Shown: positions 27,412 through 34,510 of the stretch, piece after piece
How the letters are laid out: the number at the start of each line of letters is the position of its first letter
Position numbering within the stretch: position 1 is the first letter of the stretch
Assembly (NCBI RefSeq): GCF_036192275.1
Contig: NZ_CP108088.1
Location: 3,907,501-3,971,500 of the forward strand
DNA: 64,000 bases
DNA from: Streptomyces sp. NBC_00250
GTDB taxonomy: Bacteria > Actinomycetota > Actinomycetes > Streptomycetales > Streptomycetaceae
Direction: 5' to 3'
Notes under the pieces: generated by a model
The model's database searches: none
The model's input: only the letters and a program-made list of their open reading frames with translations
Told to the model about the DNA's origin: nothing
Translations under genes and position numbers: made by a program

Positions 27412-28287
27412 ATGAGCATCGTCGTCACCGGAGCCACCGGACAGCTCGGCCGTCTCGTCGTCGACGCCCTCCTCACCGGCGGGTCCGCCGTCCCCGCCGA
27501 GTCCGTCGCCGTCGTCGTCCGCGACAAGGAGAAGGCGGCCGACCTCGCGGAGCGCGGCGTGGAGCTGCGGATCGCGGACTACAGCAAGCCGGAGACCCTG
27601 GCCGAGGCCTTCGAGGCCGGCGACCGGGTGCTGCTCATCTCGGGCAACGAGGTCGGGCAGCGCGTCGCCCAGCACACCGCCGTGATCGACGCGGCCAAGG
27701 CCGCGGGCGTCGCCCAGCTCGCGTACACCGGCGTCCTCGGCGGGGACGGGGCCGACTTCGACCTGGCCGCCGAGCACAAGGTGACCGAGCGGCTGATCCT
27801 CGACTCGGGACTGCCGTACACCTTCCTCCGTAACGGCTGGTACACCGAGAACTACACCGCGAACCTCGCCCCGGTCCTCGCCCACGGCACCGTCGTCGCG
27901 AACGCCGGCGAGGGCCGGATCGCCTCCGCCGCCCGCGCCGACTACGCCGCCGCCGCGGCCGCCGTCCTGACCGGCCCCGCCGAGGAGCACCTGAACAAGG
28001 CGTACGAGCTGAGCGGCGACACCGCCTGGTCCCTCGCCGAGTACGCCGCCGAGGTCGCCGCCCGGTCCGGCCAGGAGATCACGTACAGCAACGTGCCCGC
28101 CGAGGCGCACCTCGCGATCCTCACCGGCGCCGGGGTGCCCGAGGTCTTCGCCGAGATCCTGGTCGACGTCGACCGGGCCGTCGAGCACGGCGCGCTCGCC
28201 CTGCAGACCGGCGACCTGGCCCGCCTGATCGGCCGCCCGACCACCCCGATCGCCGTGACGATCCAGGAAGCGCTCGACGCCTCCTGA
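27412..28287 (+). CDS. NmrA-like SDR, NAD(P)H:quinone oxidoreductase type 2
   Basis: A 291-residue atypical short-chain dehydrogenase. The Rossmann motif is VTGATGQLGRLVVDAL at residues 5-20. YTGVLGGDGADFDLAAEHKVTERLI and LPYTFLRNGWYTENY match the QOR2/YtfG group, which reduces quinones with NADPH. The start follows AAGGA. The divergent HxlR regulator suggests induction by quinones or electrophiles. The usual catalytic YxxxK is not evident, as expected for this atypical subgroup. Confidence 0.88.
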   Translation: MSIVVTGATGQLGRLVVDALLTGGSAVPAESVAVVVRDKEKAADLAERGVELRIADYSKPETLAEAFEAGDRVLLISGNEVGQRVAQHTAVIDAAKAAGVAQLAYTGVLGGDGADFDLAAEHKVTERLILDSGLPYTFLRNGWYTENYTANLAPVLAHGTVVANAGEGRIASAARADYAAAAAAVLTGPAEEHLNKAYELSGDTAWSLAEYAAEVAARSGQEITYSNVPAEAHLAILTGAGVPEVFAEILVDVDRAVEHGALALQTGDLARLIGRPTTPIAVTIQEALDAS

Positions 28288-28331
28288 CGAACACCCCTCC
28301 ACCCCGCCCCTCCGTCCCGCCCCTCCCCATG

Positions 28332-28361
28332 GTCATGACCGTATTGCGGTACGGGCATGAC
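28332..28361. promoter_or_regulatory. Near-perfect inverted repeat upstream of rarD
   Basis: GTCATGACCGTA and TACGGGCATGAC form a 12-bp inverted repeat with one mismatch and a 6-bp spacer (28344-28349). It lies between the oxidoreductase stop and the RarD start, 60 bp upstream of the latter. It could be an operator or a weak terminator, and there is no T-run. Confidence 0.5.
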
Positions 28362-28420
28362 AACCCGCCCGGTGCGGCGCTACCTTCGACAGGACAGCGC
28401 GGCACAGGGCGGGAGGTCCG

Positions 28421-29461
28421 GTGAAGACGGATAACGAGGAACGAGCAGGATTGCTCTACGGGATCGGCGCCTACGGCATGTGGGGTCTGGTCCCGCTCTT
28501 CTGGCCGCTCCTCAAGCCCGCCGGGTCGATCGAGATCCTCGCCCACCGGATGGTGTGGTCCCTGGTCTTCGTCGGCATCGCCCTGCTCGCGGTGCGCCGC
28601 TGGGGCTGGGTGCGCGAACTCGTCCGCAGCCCCCGCAAGCTCGGCCTGATCACCGTCGCCGCCGCCGTCATCACGGTGAACTGGGGCCTCTACATCTGGT
28701 CCGTCAACACGGGCCACGTCGTCGAGGCCTCCCTCGGCTACTTCATCAACCCGCTCGTCACCATCGCCCTCGGCGTCCTCGTCCTCCAGGAACGACTGCG
28801 CCCGGCGCAGTGGGCCGCGGTCGGTGTCGGCTTCGCCGCCGTCCTCGTCCTGGCCATCGGATACGGGCAGCCGCCCTGGATCTCCCTGGCCCTCGCCTTC
28901 TCCTTCGCCGTCTACGGCCTGGTGAAGAAGAAGGTCAACATCGGCGGCCTGGAGTCGCTCGCCGCGGAGACCGCCGTCCAGTTCCTGCCGGCCCTCGGCT
29001 ACCTCGTCTGGCTCGGCAGCCAGGGCACCCTCGCCTTCGGCTCCCACGGAGCGGGTCACACGACCCTGCTCGCCGCCACCGGCATCGTCACGGCGGTCCC
29101 GCTCGTCTGCTTCGGCGCGGCCGCGATCCGCGTACCGCTGTCGACGCTCGGCCTCCTCCAGTACCTGGCGCCGACCTTCCAGTTCCTGCTCGGGATCCTC
29201 TACTTCCACGAGGAGATGCCGCCGGAGCGCTGGGCGGGCTTCTCCCTCGTCTGGCTGGCCCTGACGATCCTCACCTGGGACGCCCTGCGCACGGCCCGCC
29301 GGAGCAGGGCGGCGATGGAGGCGGCGAAGTCGACGGCGGAGGCGGCGGCCGGCGCCGATACCGCCACCGCTGCCGTCACGCCCACGGCCACTGCTGCCGA
29401 GGCCTCGCTGACGGGACCCGCGCAGAAGCCGGAGCCGGCACCGGCCCGGCAAGCGCTCTGA
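28421..29461 (+). CDS. rarD: EamA-family transporter RarD
   Basis: A 346-residue membrane protein with ten predicted helices in two EamA repeats. The N terminus GLLYGIGAYGMWGLVPLFWPLL and the segments AHRMVWSLVF, NWGLYIWSVN and ASLGYFINPL are RarD hallmarks. The family exports small metabolites, but the substrate is unknown. The last 50 residues are an Ala/Thr/Pro-rich tail beyond the usual 295 or so. The GTG start at 28421 has GGGAGG just upstream. Confidence 0.92.
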   Translation: MKTDNEERAGLLYGIGAYGMWGLVPLFWPLLKPAGSIEILAHRMVWSLVFVGIALLAVRRWGWVRELVRSPRKLGLITVAAAVITVNWGLYIWSVNTGHVVEASLGYFINPLVTIALGVLVLQERLRPAQWAAVGVGFAAVLVLAIGYGQPPWISLALAFSFAVYGLVKKKVNIGGLESLAAETAVQFLPALGYLVWLGSQGTLAFGSHGAGHTTLLAATGIVTAVPLVCFGAAAIRVPLSTLGLLQYLAPTFQFLLGILYFHEEMPPERWAGFSLVWLALTILTWDALRTARRSRAAMEAAKSTAEAAAGADTATAAVTPTATAAEASLTGPAQKPEPAPARQAL

Positions 29462-29471
29462 CGGCGGGCGG

Positions 29472-29789
29472 TCACGCCTCCAGGAGGTCGTGCTCCCGGA
29501 TCAGCCAGCAGACCGCCGTCAGACGCAGGGTCGCGAAGTCGTGGCCCGCGGGCTCGGTCCAGTCGACCCCGGTCAGCCAGTCGGTGAACCCGAGGACGTA
29601 GTCGGCGAGCTCGTCGCGCCGGACGGTACGGCCCCCAGGCCCCCGCTGGGCCGGGATCAGGGCGTCGCGCACGGCGGCGGCGTGCTGGTCGACGGCAGCC
29701 GCAAGCCCCGGCTCGGACGTCATCTCCGAGAGCCGGGGCATGTACGTGGCGGCGACGTCGATCAGCGGGCAGCCGGGCGAATCGTTCAT
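29472..29789 (-). CDS. Small conserved hypothetical protein
   Basis: A 105-residue soluble protein ([20 protein letters not shown] at its start) with no membrane segment. It has a pattern I associate loosely with the small DUF6401-type Streptomyces proteins (helical, with DQHAAAVRD and [11 protein letters not shown]). No function can be given. GGAGG sits almost directly against the ATG, which is poor spacing, so an internal Met may be used. It is divergent from the second HxlR gene. Confidence 0.6.
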   Translation of the reverse strand: MNDSPGCPLIDVAATYMPRLSEMTSEPGLAAAVDQHAAAVRDALIPAQRGPGGRTVRRDELADYVLGFTDWLTGVDWTEPAGHDFATLRLTAVCWLIREHDLLEA

Positions 29790-29858
29790 CCCTCCACATT
29801 AGGTGCGTAACGCGTCATTCAGGCCGTGAGCTTGGTCGCAGGCCCGACCCATGCGGCT

Positions 29859-29894
29859 GGTTACCGACCCGGGGGTAGGTTCCGTCTTGTAACC
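29859..29894. promoter_or_regulatory. Candidate operator between small ORF and second HxlR
   Basis: GGTTAC (29859-29864) and GTAACC (29889-29894) form an inverted repeat with a 24-bp spacer that itself contains GGGTAGG. It lies 30 bp upstream of the hxlR start. It is a plausible autoregulatory site, but the long spacer makes it weaker than the site at 27308. Confidence 0.4.
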
Positions 29895-29923
29895 ACGGGC
29901 ATCCTGCGGGAGCATGGGTTGTC

Positions 29924-30364
29924 ATGGAAGAAGGCACTTCGAAGTCACCCAGCCACTGCGAAGGAACCTACGGAAGCGACGGGCATCTCGACCCCTTCCA
30001 GTGGGACACCCGGGAGGACTGCGAGGTACGGCAGATCCTCGACCGGGTCGCCGACAAGTGGTCCCTCCTCGTCATCGCCCTCCTCGACCGCCGGGTCCTG
30101 CGCTTCACGGAACTCAAGCGCGAGATCGACGGCGTCAGCCAGCGCATGCTGACCGTGACCCTGCGCCAGCTGGAGCGCGACGGCCTCGTGAAGCGCACCG
30201 TCCACCCGGTGATCCCGCCCCGCGTCGACTACGAACTGACCCCCCTGGGTCGTACGTTGCACACCACCATCCGCTCCCTCGTGACCTGGACCGAGCAGCA
30301 CCAGAACGAGATCGCGGCGGCACGGGAGGAGTACGACGCGAAGGAGGCGGCGACGGTGTCCTGA
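29924..30364 (+). CDS. HxlR-family transcriptional regulator (second)
   Basis: A 146-residue winged-helix protein. The conserved HxlR cysteine is in WDTREDCEVRQILDRVADKWSLLVIALL (about 28-55), the recognition segment is FTELKREIDGVSQRMLTVTLRQLERDGLV, and the wing is HPVIPPRVDYELTPLG. It has no adjacent oxidoreductase in the usual divergent position (a small ORF is there instead), so its target is unclear. Its stop codon is immediately followed by a decayed 20-bp tandem array. Confidence 0.92.
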   Translation: MEEGTSKSPSHCEGTYGSDGHLDPFQWDTREDCEVRQILDRVADKWSLLVIALLDRRVLRFTELKREIDGVSQRMLTVTLRQLERDGLVKRTVHPVIPPRVDYELTPLGRTLHTTIRSLVTWTEQHQNEIAAAREEYDAKEAATVS

Positions 30365-30480
30365 GGCGGTTCCAGGGACGGGGAGACCGTTCCGGCGACG
30401 GTGTCCTGAGGCAGGTTCGAGGGAGGCCGTTCCGGCGACGCGGAGACGGTTCCGGCGGCCCAGTGACCGTTCCGGCGGCG
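30361..30480 (+). repeat. Decayed 20-bp tandem repeat array after HxlR gene
   Basis: Copies in exact 20-bp register begin at 30361, 30381, 30421, 30441 and 30461. The best are GGGAGACCGTTCCGGCGACG (30381) and GGGAGGCCGTTCCGGCGACG (30421). The block at 30401-30420 instead carries a second copy of the gene's last bases: GGCGACGGTGTCCTGAGGC occurs near 30349 and again near 30394. The array therefore duplicated part of the gene end, including the stop codon context. It is non-coding. Confidence 0.75.
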
Positions 30481-30547
30481 CGGAGACGACGGAGACCGCG
30501 CGGATAACCGGTGGCCCTCCCCGTGGACTACGCCCACCCTGGGATCC

Positions 30548-31216
30548 ATGGAAGAACCGAAGTCGGCCAATGACGAGCCGAAGTACCGGATCCGCGCGCT
30601 CCACACCGACCGCACGGTCACCGTCTACCAGGCCTACCCGCCCGAGATAGGTCTGCCGACGGCCCGGGAGGGGCGTTTTCCGGCCGTGTGGAAGCGGGAC
30701 CGGATGACGTGGATCAAGCCGTCGTTCCTGTGGATGATGTACCGCTCGGGCTGGGGGACGAAGGACGGCCAGGAGACCGTCCTCGCCGTGGAGATCGACC
30801 GCGAGGGCTTCGAATGGGCCCTGCGGAACGCCTGCCTCTCCCACTACGAACGCGGGTTCCATCCCGATCAGGCCGCCTGGAAGCACCAGCTGCGGGAGGC
30901 GCCGGCGCGGGTGCAGTGGGACCCCGAGCGGGACCTGCGGCTGCGGGCGCTCCCGTACCGCTCGCTCCAGCTCGGACTCTCGGGCGAGGCCTCGCGCCGG
31001 TACGCGGACGAGTGGACGGTGTCCGTCACCGACGTGACCCCGCTCGCACACCGGGTCCGCGACCTCGTCCGGGCGGGCGACCTCAACGCCGCCCGCCCGC
31101 TGCTGCCCCGCGAGGAGCCGTATCCGGAGGTGGCGGGCCTGCTCGACCGCCTGCGCGTTCAGGACGGTGCGGTGACCACCGAGAAGTTGAAGTCGCCGGT
31201 GCCGAGCACCCCGTAG
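30548..31216 (+). CDS. DUF4291-domain protein
   Basis: A 222-residue soluble protein. YQAYPPEIGLPTAREGRF (about 27-44), WIKPSFLWMMYRSGWGTKDGQE and VQWDPERDLRLRALPYRSLQLGLSG are characteristic of DUF4291, a family of unknown function. The Trp/Tyr/Arg-rich core is intact. Its last 58 bp overlap the 3' end of the convergent F420-reductase-like gene, so the C-terminal tail (from about 203) is constrained by both frames. Confidence 0.85.
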   Translation: MEEPKSANDEPKYRIRALHTDRTVTVYQAYPPEIGLPTAREGRFPAVWKRDRMTWIKPSFLWMMYRSGWGTKDGQETVLAVEIDREGFEWALRNACLSHYERGFHPDQAAWKHQLREAPARVQWDPERDLRLRALPYRSLQLGLSGEASRRYADEWTVSVTDVTPLAHRVRDLVRAGDLNAARPLLPREEPYPEVAGLLDRLRVQDGAVTTEKLKSPVPSTP

Positions 31217-31812
31217 AGCCGCAGCCACAGCTGGACGAGCTGCTCCGTCGCGCGGGCGCTCGTCAGGTCGCCGAGGTCGATGATCCGGTCGGCGGCCCAG
31301 CCGAAGGAGCCGAGCAGCTCCGCGACGACGGCCTTGGCGTCCTCGTCGTCGCCGCTGAGGAACACGTTGTGGTGTCCCGGGACGCGGCCGGGCTCGACCA
31401 TGACGGTGTTGGTCATGGTGTTGAGCGTCTTGACGAGCCGCGCCTCCGGGAACGCCTTCTGCAACTGCTCGGCGACGCTGCCGCCGTCCGGCGTGACGAC
31501 CTTGGGCGGGAAGCCCTCGGAGAAGTCGAGCGCGTTGGAGACGTCGAGGACGACCTTGCCGCGCAGCCTGTCCGCGCCCACGGACTCCAGGACGGCGAGG
31601 GAGACGAGACCGCCGGTCGCGTTCACGACGAGTTCGGCGGAGGCGGCGGCGTCCGCGAAGGTGCCGTGACCGCCGCCGTGCTCATCGGCCCACTTCACGG
31701 CCTCGACGTTGTCGGCGGTACGGGAACCCATCGCGACCTGGTGCCCGAGGGAGGCGAGCTTGGTGGCGAGCCGGCGGCCGACATCGCCGGTGCCGAGTAC
31801 GGCGATCTTCAT
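31159..31812 (-). CDS. NADPH-dependent F420 reductase-like oxidoreductase
   Basis: A 217-residue Rossmann protein. GTGDVGRRLATKL (7-19) binds NADP, followed by MGSRTADN. The fold and the RLVKTLNTMTNTVMVEPGRVPG and VFLSGDDEDAKA segments match F420-dependent NADP reductases and related proteins. The reaction could be hydride transfer between NADPH and cofactor F420, common in Streptomyces. Some members of this family act on other substrates. It overlaps the DUF4291 gene tail to tail. Confidence 0.85.
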   Translation of the reverse strand: MKIAVLGTGDVGRRLATKLASLGHQVAMGSRTADNVEAVKWADEHGGGHGTFADAAASAELVVNATGGLVSLAVLESVGADRLRGKVVLDVSNALDFSEGFPPKVVTPDGGSVAEQLQKAFPEARLVKTLNTMTNTVMVEPGRVPGHHNVFLSGDDEDAKAVVAELLGSFGWAADRIIDLGDLTSARATEQLVQLWLRLYGVLGTGDFNFSVVTAPS

Positions 31813-32000
31813 GACGTGCGCTCCTTCGGAAGGGAGACGGCGGCCCTGACGCAGACCGACTCGCCCCTCGGAAGGGGACGGCGGCCCGGGAGGCCGACCC
31901 TACGCCGAACCGCACGCGGCCGCCGTTTCATCGCGTCCCGCCGCCGTCCCGTCGTCCCTGAGGGGAAGCTGTCCCGTCGTCCCTCCCTGACGGGATGCCG

Positions 32001-32618
32001 TCAGGTGCCGGACACGTCCCGGGGCGCGCGCCGCATCGCCCACAGGGTCGGGCCGCCGCCCGGCAGGCTCGCCTCACCGAGCACGACGAAGCCGAAGTGC
32101 TCGTACACGGGGAGGTTGTCCGGCTTGGAGGACTCCAGGTAGACGGGCATGCCCGCCGCGTCGGCCTGGGCGAGGCCCGAGCGCAGCAGCGCGGACCCGT
32201 GCCCCTGGCCCCGGGCGGCCGGGTCGGCGCCGATCACCGCGAGGTACCAGTGAGGCTCCGGCGGCGTGTGCGCGGCCGCGGCCTCGACGGCCTCGCGGAA
32301 CAGACCGGCCCGGTCTCCGAGGATCTCCTGGAGCTCCTGAACGGTCTCGGCGTCGGGGACGGCCTTGTCCTGGCCCTCCGGCGCCACCCAGAAGGCGGCG
32401 GCGGCGTCGGTGCGCTCGCACACGCCGTGGAGGCCGTACTGCCGGGTGAAGAGGGTGGTGAAGTACCGGCCGAGGCCGGCCTCGCGCGAAGCGTCGTCCG
32501 GGAAGAACCAGCGCATCATCGGGTCGTCGCCGAAGGCACGGGCCAGGGTGCGGCTGACCATCGGAGCGTCGTCGAGTATTGCCGTTTTCGGTGTGTTCGA
32601 GGTAGGCATACGGGTCAT
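32001..32618 (-). CDS. GNAT-family N-acetyltransferase
   Basis: A 205-residue acetyltransferase. The acetyl-CoA loop is GADPAARGQGHGSALL (about 133-148; the Q/R-x-x-G-x-G/A motif), followed by PVYLESSKPDNLPVYEHFGF, typical of GNATs that modify small molecules. The N-terminal part (RTLARAFGDDPMMRWFFPDD) also matches this subgroup. The substrate is unknown. It lies just outside the left inverted arm and is not similar enough to the GNAT at 33348 to be a duplicate. Confidence 0.9.
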   Translation of the reverse strand: MTRMPTSNTPKTAILDDAPMVSRTLARAFGDDPMMRWFFPDDASREAGLGRYFTTLFTRQYGLHGVCERTDAAAAFWVAPEGQDKAVPDAETVQELQEILGDRAGLFREAVEAAAAHTPPEPHWYLAVIGADPAARGQGHGSALLRSGLAQADAAGMPVYLESSKPDNLPVYEHFGFVVLGEASLPGGGPTLWAMRRAPRDVSGT

Positions 32619-32718
32619 TCTGCACGCTTGATGATCTTCATCGATCGGCGGGGGCGGTTCCGGGCGACGACTCCGGGTTCCGTACGATCTCGGCCATCAC
32701 GCCCTTGCGAGGGGCGCG

Positions 32719-32758
32719 TTGGCGTGTGCTGGCGCGTATTGGCGTGCGTTGGCGCGAG
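32719..32758 (+). repeat. 10-bp tandem repeat (4 copies)
   Basis: TTGGCGTGTG, CTGGCGCGTA, TTGGCGTGCG and TTGGCGCGAG follow one another at exactly 10-bp intervals. This is about one DNA helical turn, so the shared TGGCG faces the same side of the helix. It lies at the outer edge of the left arm. Confidence 0.75.
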
Positions 32759-32760
32759 GG

Positions 32761-33243
32761 GTGGGCCGGGTTCGTGGGCTTCTGGTGGGACCGCCCTCTT
32801 TCCGAGAGTCGCTCCTTCCGGCGGTGCGTCAAGGGCGCTCCCTGCGGTCGCGTCGCTGCGCGATGGCCTTCGGCCACCCTTGACCCACCACCTCCAGGAG
32901 CGAAAGACCTCTCGGAGGGCGGTCCGGGGGGCGGGGTCACCGCCGGGCCCCGGGCAGTATCCGGGGCGGGAGGGCGTGTGCCGGCCGGTGGGTGGGGGCT
33001 TGGTTCGCGGCGGGGGTGGGTGGGCACCCTTCCCCCCGGCCTGGGGTGCGCTGCCGTGCGATGGGGCAGTCGGGCTCGGCTTGGCGGCCGACGGCCGGTT
33101 CGGGGCGGGGCTTCAGGCCCCGCTGGTCGCTCCCGGCGGGTGGGAGGAGTGGAAACCCTGCATTTCTCCGAGCAACAGGACTCGGAAGGGTACCCAAAGG
33201 GGGTGAATCGGCTTCCACTGCCCGAGTTACTGCAGGAAACCTC
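32761..33243 (+). repeat. Left arm of long inverted repeat flanking a GNAT gene
   Basis: This roughly 480-bp segment has a diverged, inverted counterpart at 33959-34454. The order is the same in each: GTGGGCCGGGTT, a large hairpin, a (C)CGGGCAGT-TCCGGGG segment, then GGTGGGTGGGGGCT, GGTTCGCGGCGGGG, GGTGCGCTGCCGTGCGATGG, GGAGTGGAAACCCTGCATTT and finally GAGTTACTGCAGGAAACCTC. The inner 270 bp match closely by eye (roughly 80%). Both arms point toward the GNAT gene. Confidence 0.85.
32788..32925. repeat. 138-bp hairpin inside the left arm
   Basis: GGACCGCCCT (32788-32797) pairs with AGGGCGGTCC (32916-32925). Further in, GTCAAGGG (32828-32835) pairs with CCCTTGAC (32877-32884), and intermediate segments (CCGAGAG/CTCTCGG and GCTCCT/AGGAGC) also pair. 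The whole is an extended imperfect stem. Confidence 0.8.
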
Positions 33244-33347
33244 TTCGCGGTGCCCCCAACCACCCACCAAGCAAGGGCGGCCAGGGGAGCGACGGGCCGC
33301 ACAGGCCCCGATCGGAAGGTCAACTCATCGAGTCGGCAAGGTGTTTC

Positions 33348-33899
33348 TCATGCCACGGTCTGAATGGCGTCTGCCGGGACCTCGAAGACGAACTCGAATC
33401 CGTCCTGCTCGTTGCCCTTCTCGCCGACGCGCGTGAAACCGAAGCCGGCGATGGTGGCCAGGGAGGCCTTGTTGTCGGACTTGATGGTGGCCCGCACGGT
33501 CCTGACACCGGGTTCACCGGCGGCCCTGACGAGCAGCTCCCTCAGCATGGCCCGGGCATAGCCCTGGCGGCGGTACGCGACCGCGACGGTGTATCCGACC
33601 TCAAGCACCCCGGCCTCGCTCGGCGGTCCGTGGAACCCCGCGTCGCCGACGACGGTCCCGTCCGGCTCGGACACTGCGGCCCGCGCGATCCAGGGCGCGG
33701 CGGACGGGTCCTTGGCGATCTGGTCGGCGCGGTAGCCGAAGATGTAGCGCGACCGGTCGCTGACGAAGTACTCATCGAGGGCGACCCCGGCCTCGGCGCT
33801 GCCGCCGGCCAGGTCACCATCGGCGAGCGCGCGCAGCGTCTTCTCGCTGAGCTCGACGAAGCGGATGCGCTTGGGGATGGAGAGAAGTTCGTTGTTCAT
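33348..33899 (-). CDS. GNAT-family N-acetyltransferase enclosed by inverted repeats
   Basis: A 183-residue acetyltransferase of the RimJ/RimL-like type. VVGDAGFHGPPSEAGVLEVGYTVAVAYRRQGYARAML (about 84-120) contains the beta-bulge segment and the acetyl-CoA loop RRQGYA. TVRATIKSDNKASLATIAGFGFTRVG follows, as in family members that acetylate N-terminal or small-molecule amines. The substrate is unknown. It is the only gene between the two inverted arms, 104 bp from the left and 59 bp from the right. Its promoter must lie in or next to the right arm. Confidence 0.88.
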   Translation of the reverse strand: MNNELLSIPKRIRFVELSEKTLRALADGDLAGGSAEAGVALDEYFVSDRSRYIFGYRADQIAKDPSAAPWIARAAVSEPDGTVVGDAGFHGPPSEAGVLEVGYTVAVAYRRQGYARAMLRELLVRAAGEPGVRTVRATIKSDNKASLATIAGFGFTRVGEKGNEQDGFEFVFEVPADAIQTVA

Positions 33900-33958
33900 C
33901 GCGGAGATGCTCGCTCAGCGCTGGACGGCTGTCCATCGCATTACGGCGGTGCAGCAGG

Positions 33959-34454
33959 GAGGTTTCCTGCAGTAACTCGGGTAGTGGAGCCCGATTCACC
34001 CCCTTTCAGGGGCCACATCGGGGTCCTCGGCTCGGAGAAATGCAGGGTTTCCACTCCTCCCACCCACCGGGAGCGACCAGCGGGGCTTGAAGCCCCACCA
34101 CGGCCTGCCGTCGGCCGCTGAGCCAAGCCCGACCGCCCCATCGCACGGCAGCGCACCCCCGACCGACCGGAAGGGCACCCACCCAGCCCCGCCGCGAACC
34201 GAGCCCCCACCCACCGGCCGTCAGACGCACGCAAACCCCGGACACTGCCCGGGGCTCTGCGTAGGCCTCGCCCCCCGGCCGCCCTCCGAGTGTGAAAAGG
34301 CGGCCTCCACCGCCGGGTCAAGGGTGGGCGCAGCCCATCGGCGAAGCCGACTTGCCCTTGACGCGGTGGTGGAGGCCGCCACACTCGGAAAGAGGGCGGC
34401 CGCACCCGCACCCTCCAGGAACGTCCACCCCAGACACCAAGAAACCCGGCCCAC
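33959..34454 (-). repeat. Right arm of long inverted repeat flanking a GNAT gene
   Basis: On the minus strand this arm repeats the left arm in order, from GTGGGCCGGGTTT (outer) to GAGTTACTGCAGGAAACCTC (inner, next to the GNAT promoter). Differences are scattered substitutions and small indels, so the copies are old or have been maintained only partly by recombination. No transposase gene or short target-site duplication was seen. Confidence 0.85.
34277..34401. repeat. 125-bp hairpin inside the right arm
   Basis: GGCCGCCCTCCGAGTGTG (34277-34294) pairs with the sequence ending at 34401 (CACACTCGGAAAGAGGGCGGCC read with a small bulge is longer than needed; the key pairs are CCGAGTGTG/CACACTCGG). 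Inside, GGCGGCCTCCACC pairs with GGTGGAGGCCGCC, and GTCAAGGG (34317) with CCCTTGAC (34355). The stem is stronger than that of the left arm. Confidence 0.8.
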
Positions 34455-34510
34455 CCCGACACCCGACAAACCCGGCCCACCCCAGACACCCAACAAACCC
34501 GACCAACCCC
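34442..34510 (+). repeat. 26-27 bp tandem repeat at edge of right arm
   Basis: Units starting AAACCCGGCCCACCCC occur at 34442 and 34468, and a partial third unit AAACCCGACCAACCCC starts at 34495. The array ends exactly at the stop codon of the following minus-strand gene. Confidence 0.75.

Larger units (their letters stand above)
32619..33347. other. 729-bp gene-free region containing the left inverted arm
   Basis: No supported gene was found. 32719-32758 is a 10-bp-period repeat, 32761-33243 is the left arm of a large inverted repeat and 33244-33347 is unique spacer leading to the GNAT stop. Open frames across the region are arginine/proline/glycine-rich and lack start-site support. Confidence 0.7.
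33900..34510. other. 611-bp gene-free region containing the right inverted arm
   Basis: No supported gene was found. The region holds 59 bp of unique sequence upstream of the GNAT start, the right arm (33959-34454) and a 26-27 bp tandem repeat running up to the stop of the next gene. Open frames here are low-complexity and mirror those in the left arm. Confidence 0.7.

Noticed and set aside
30361..30480. CRISPR-like array
   Set aside because: The 20-bp units are directly adjacent with no unique spacers and are degenerate, so they are a simple tandem repeat.
32761..34454. Insertion sequence or integrative element with transposase
   Set aside because: No transposase, integrase, tRNA attachment site or short terminal inverted repeat with target duplication could be found, so only the inverted arms are reported.
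32638..34510. Several overlapping open frames in the two inverted arms as possible genes
   Set aside because: They are Arg/Pro/Gly-rich, occur in both strands and several frames, mirror each other only because the DNA repeats, and lack ribosome sites.
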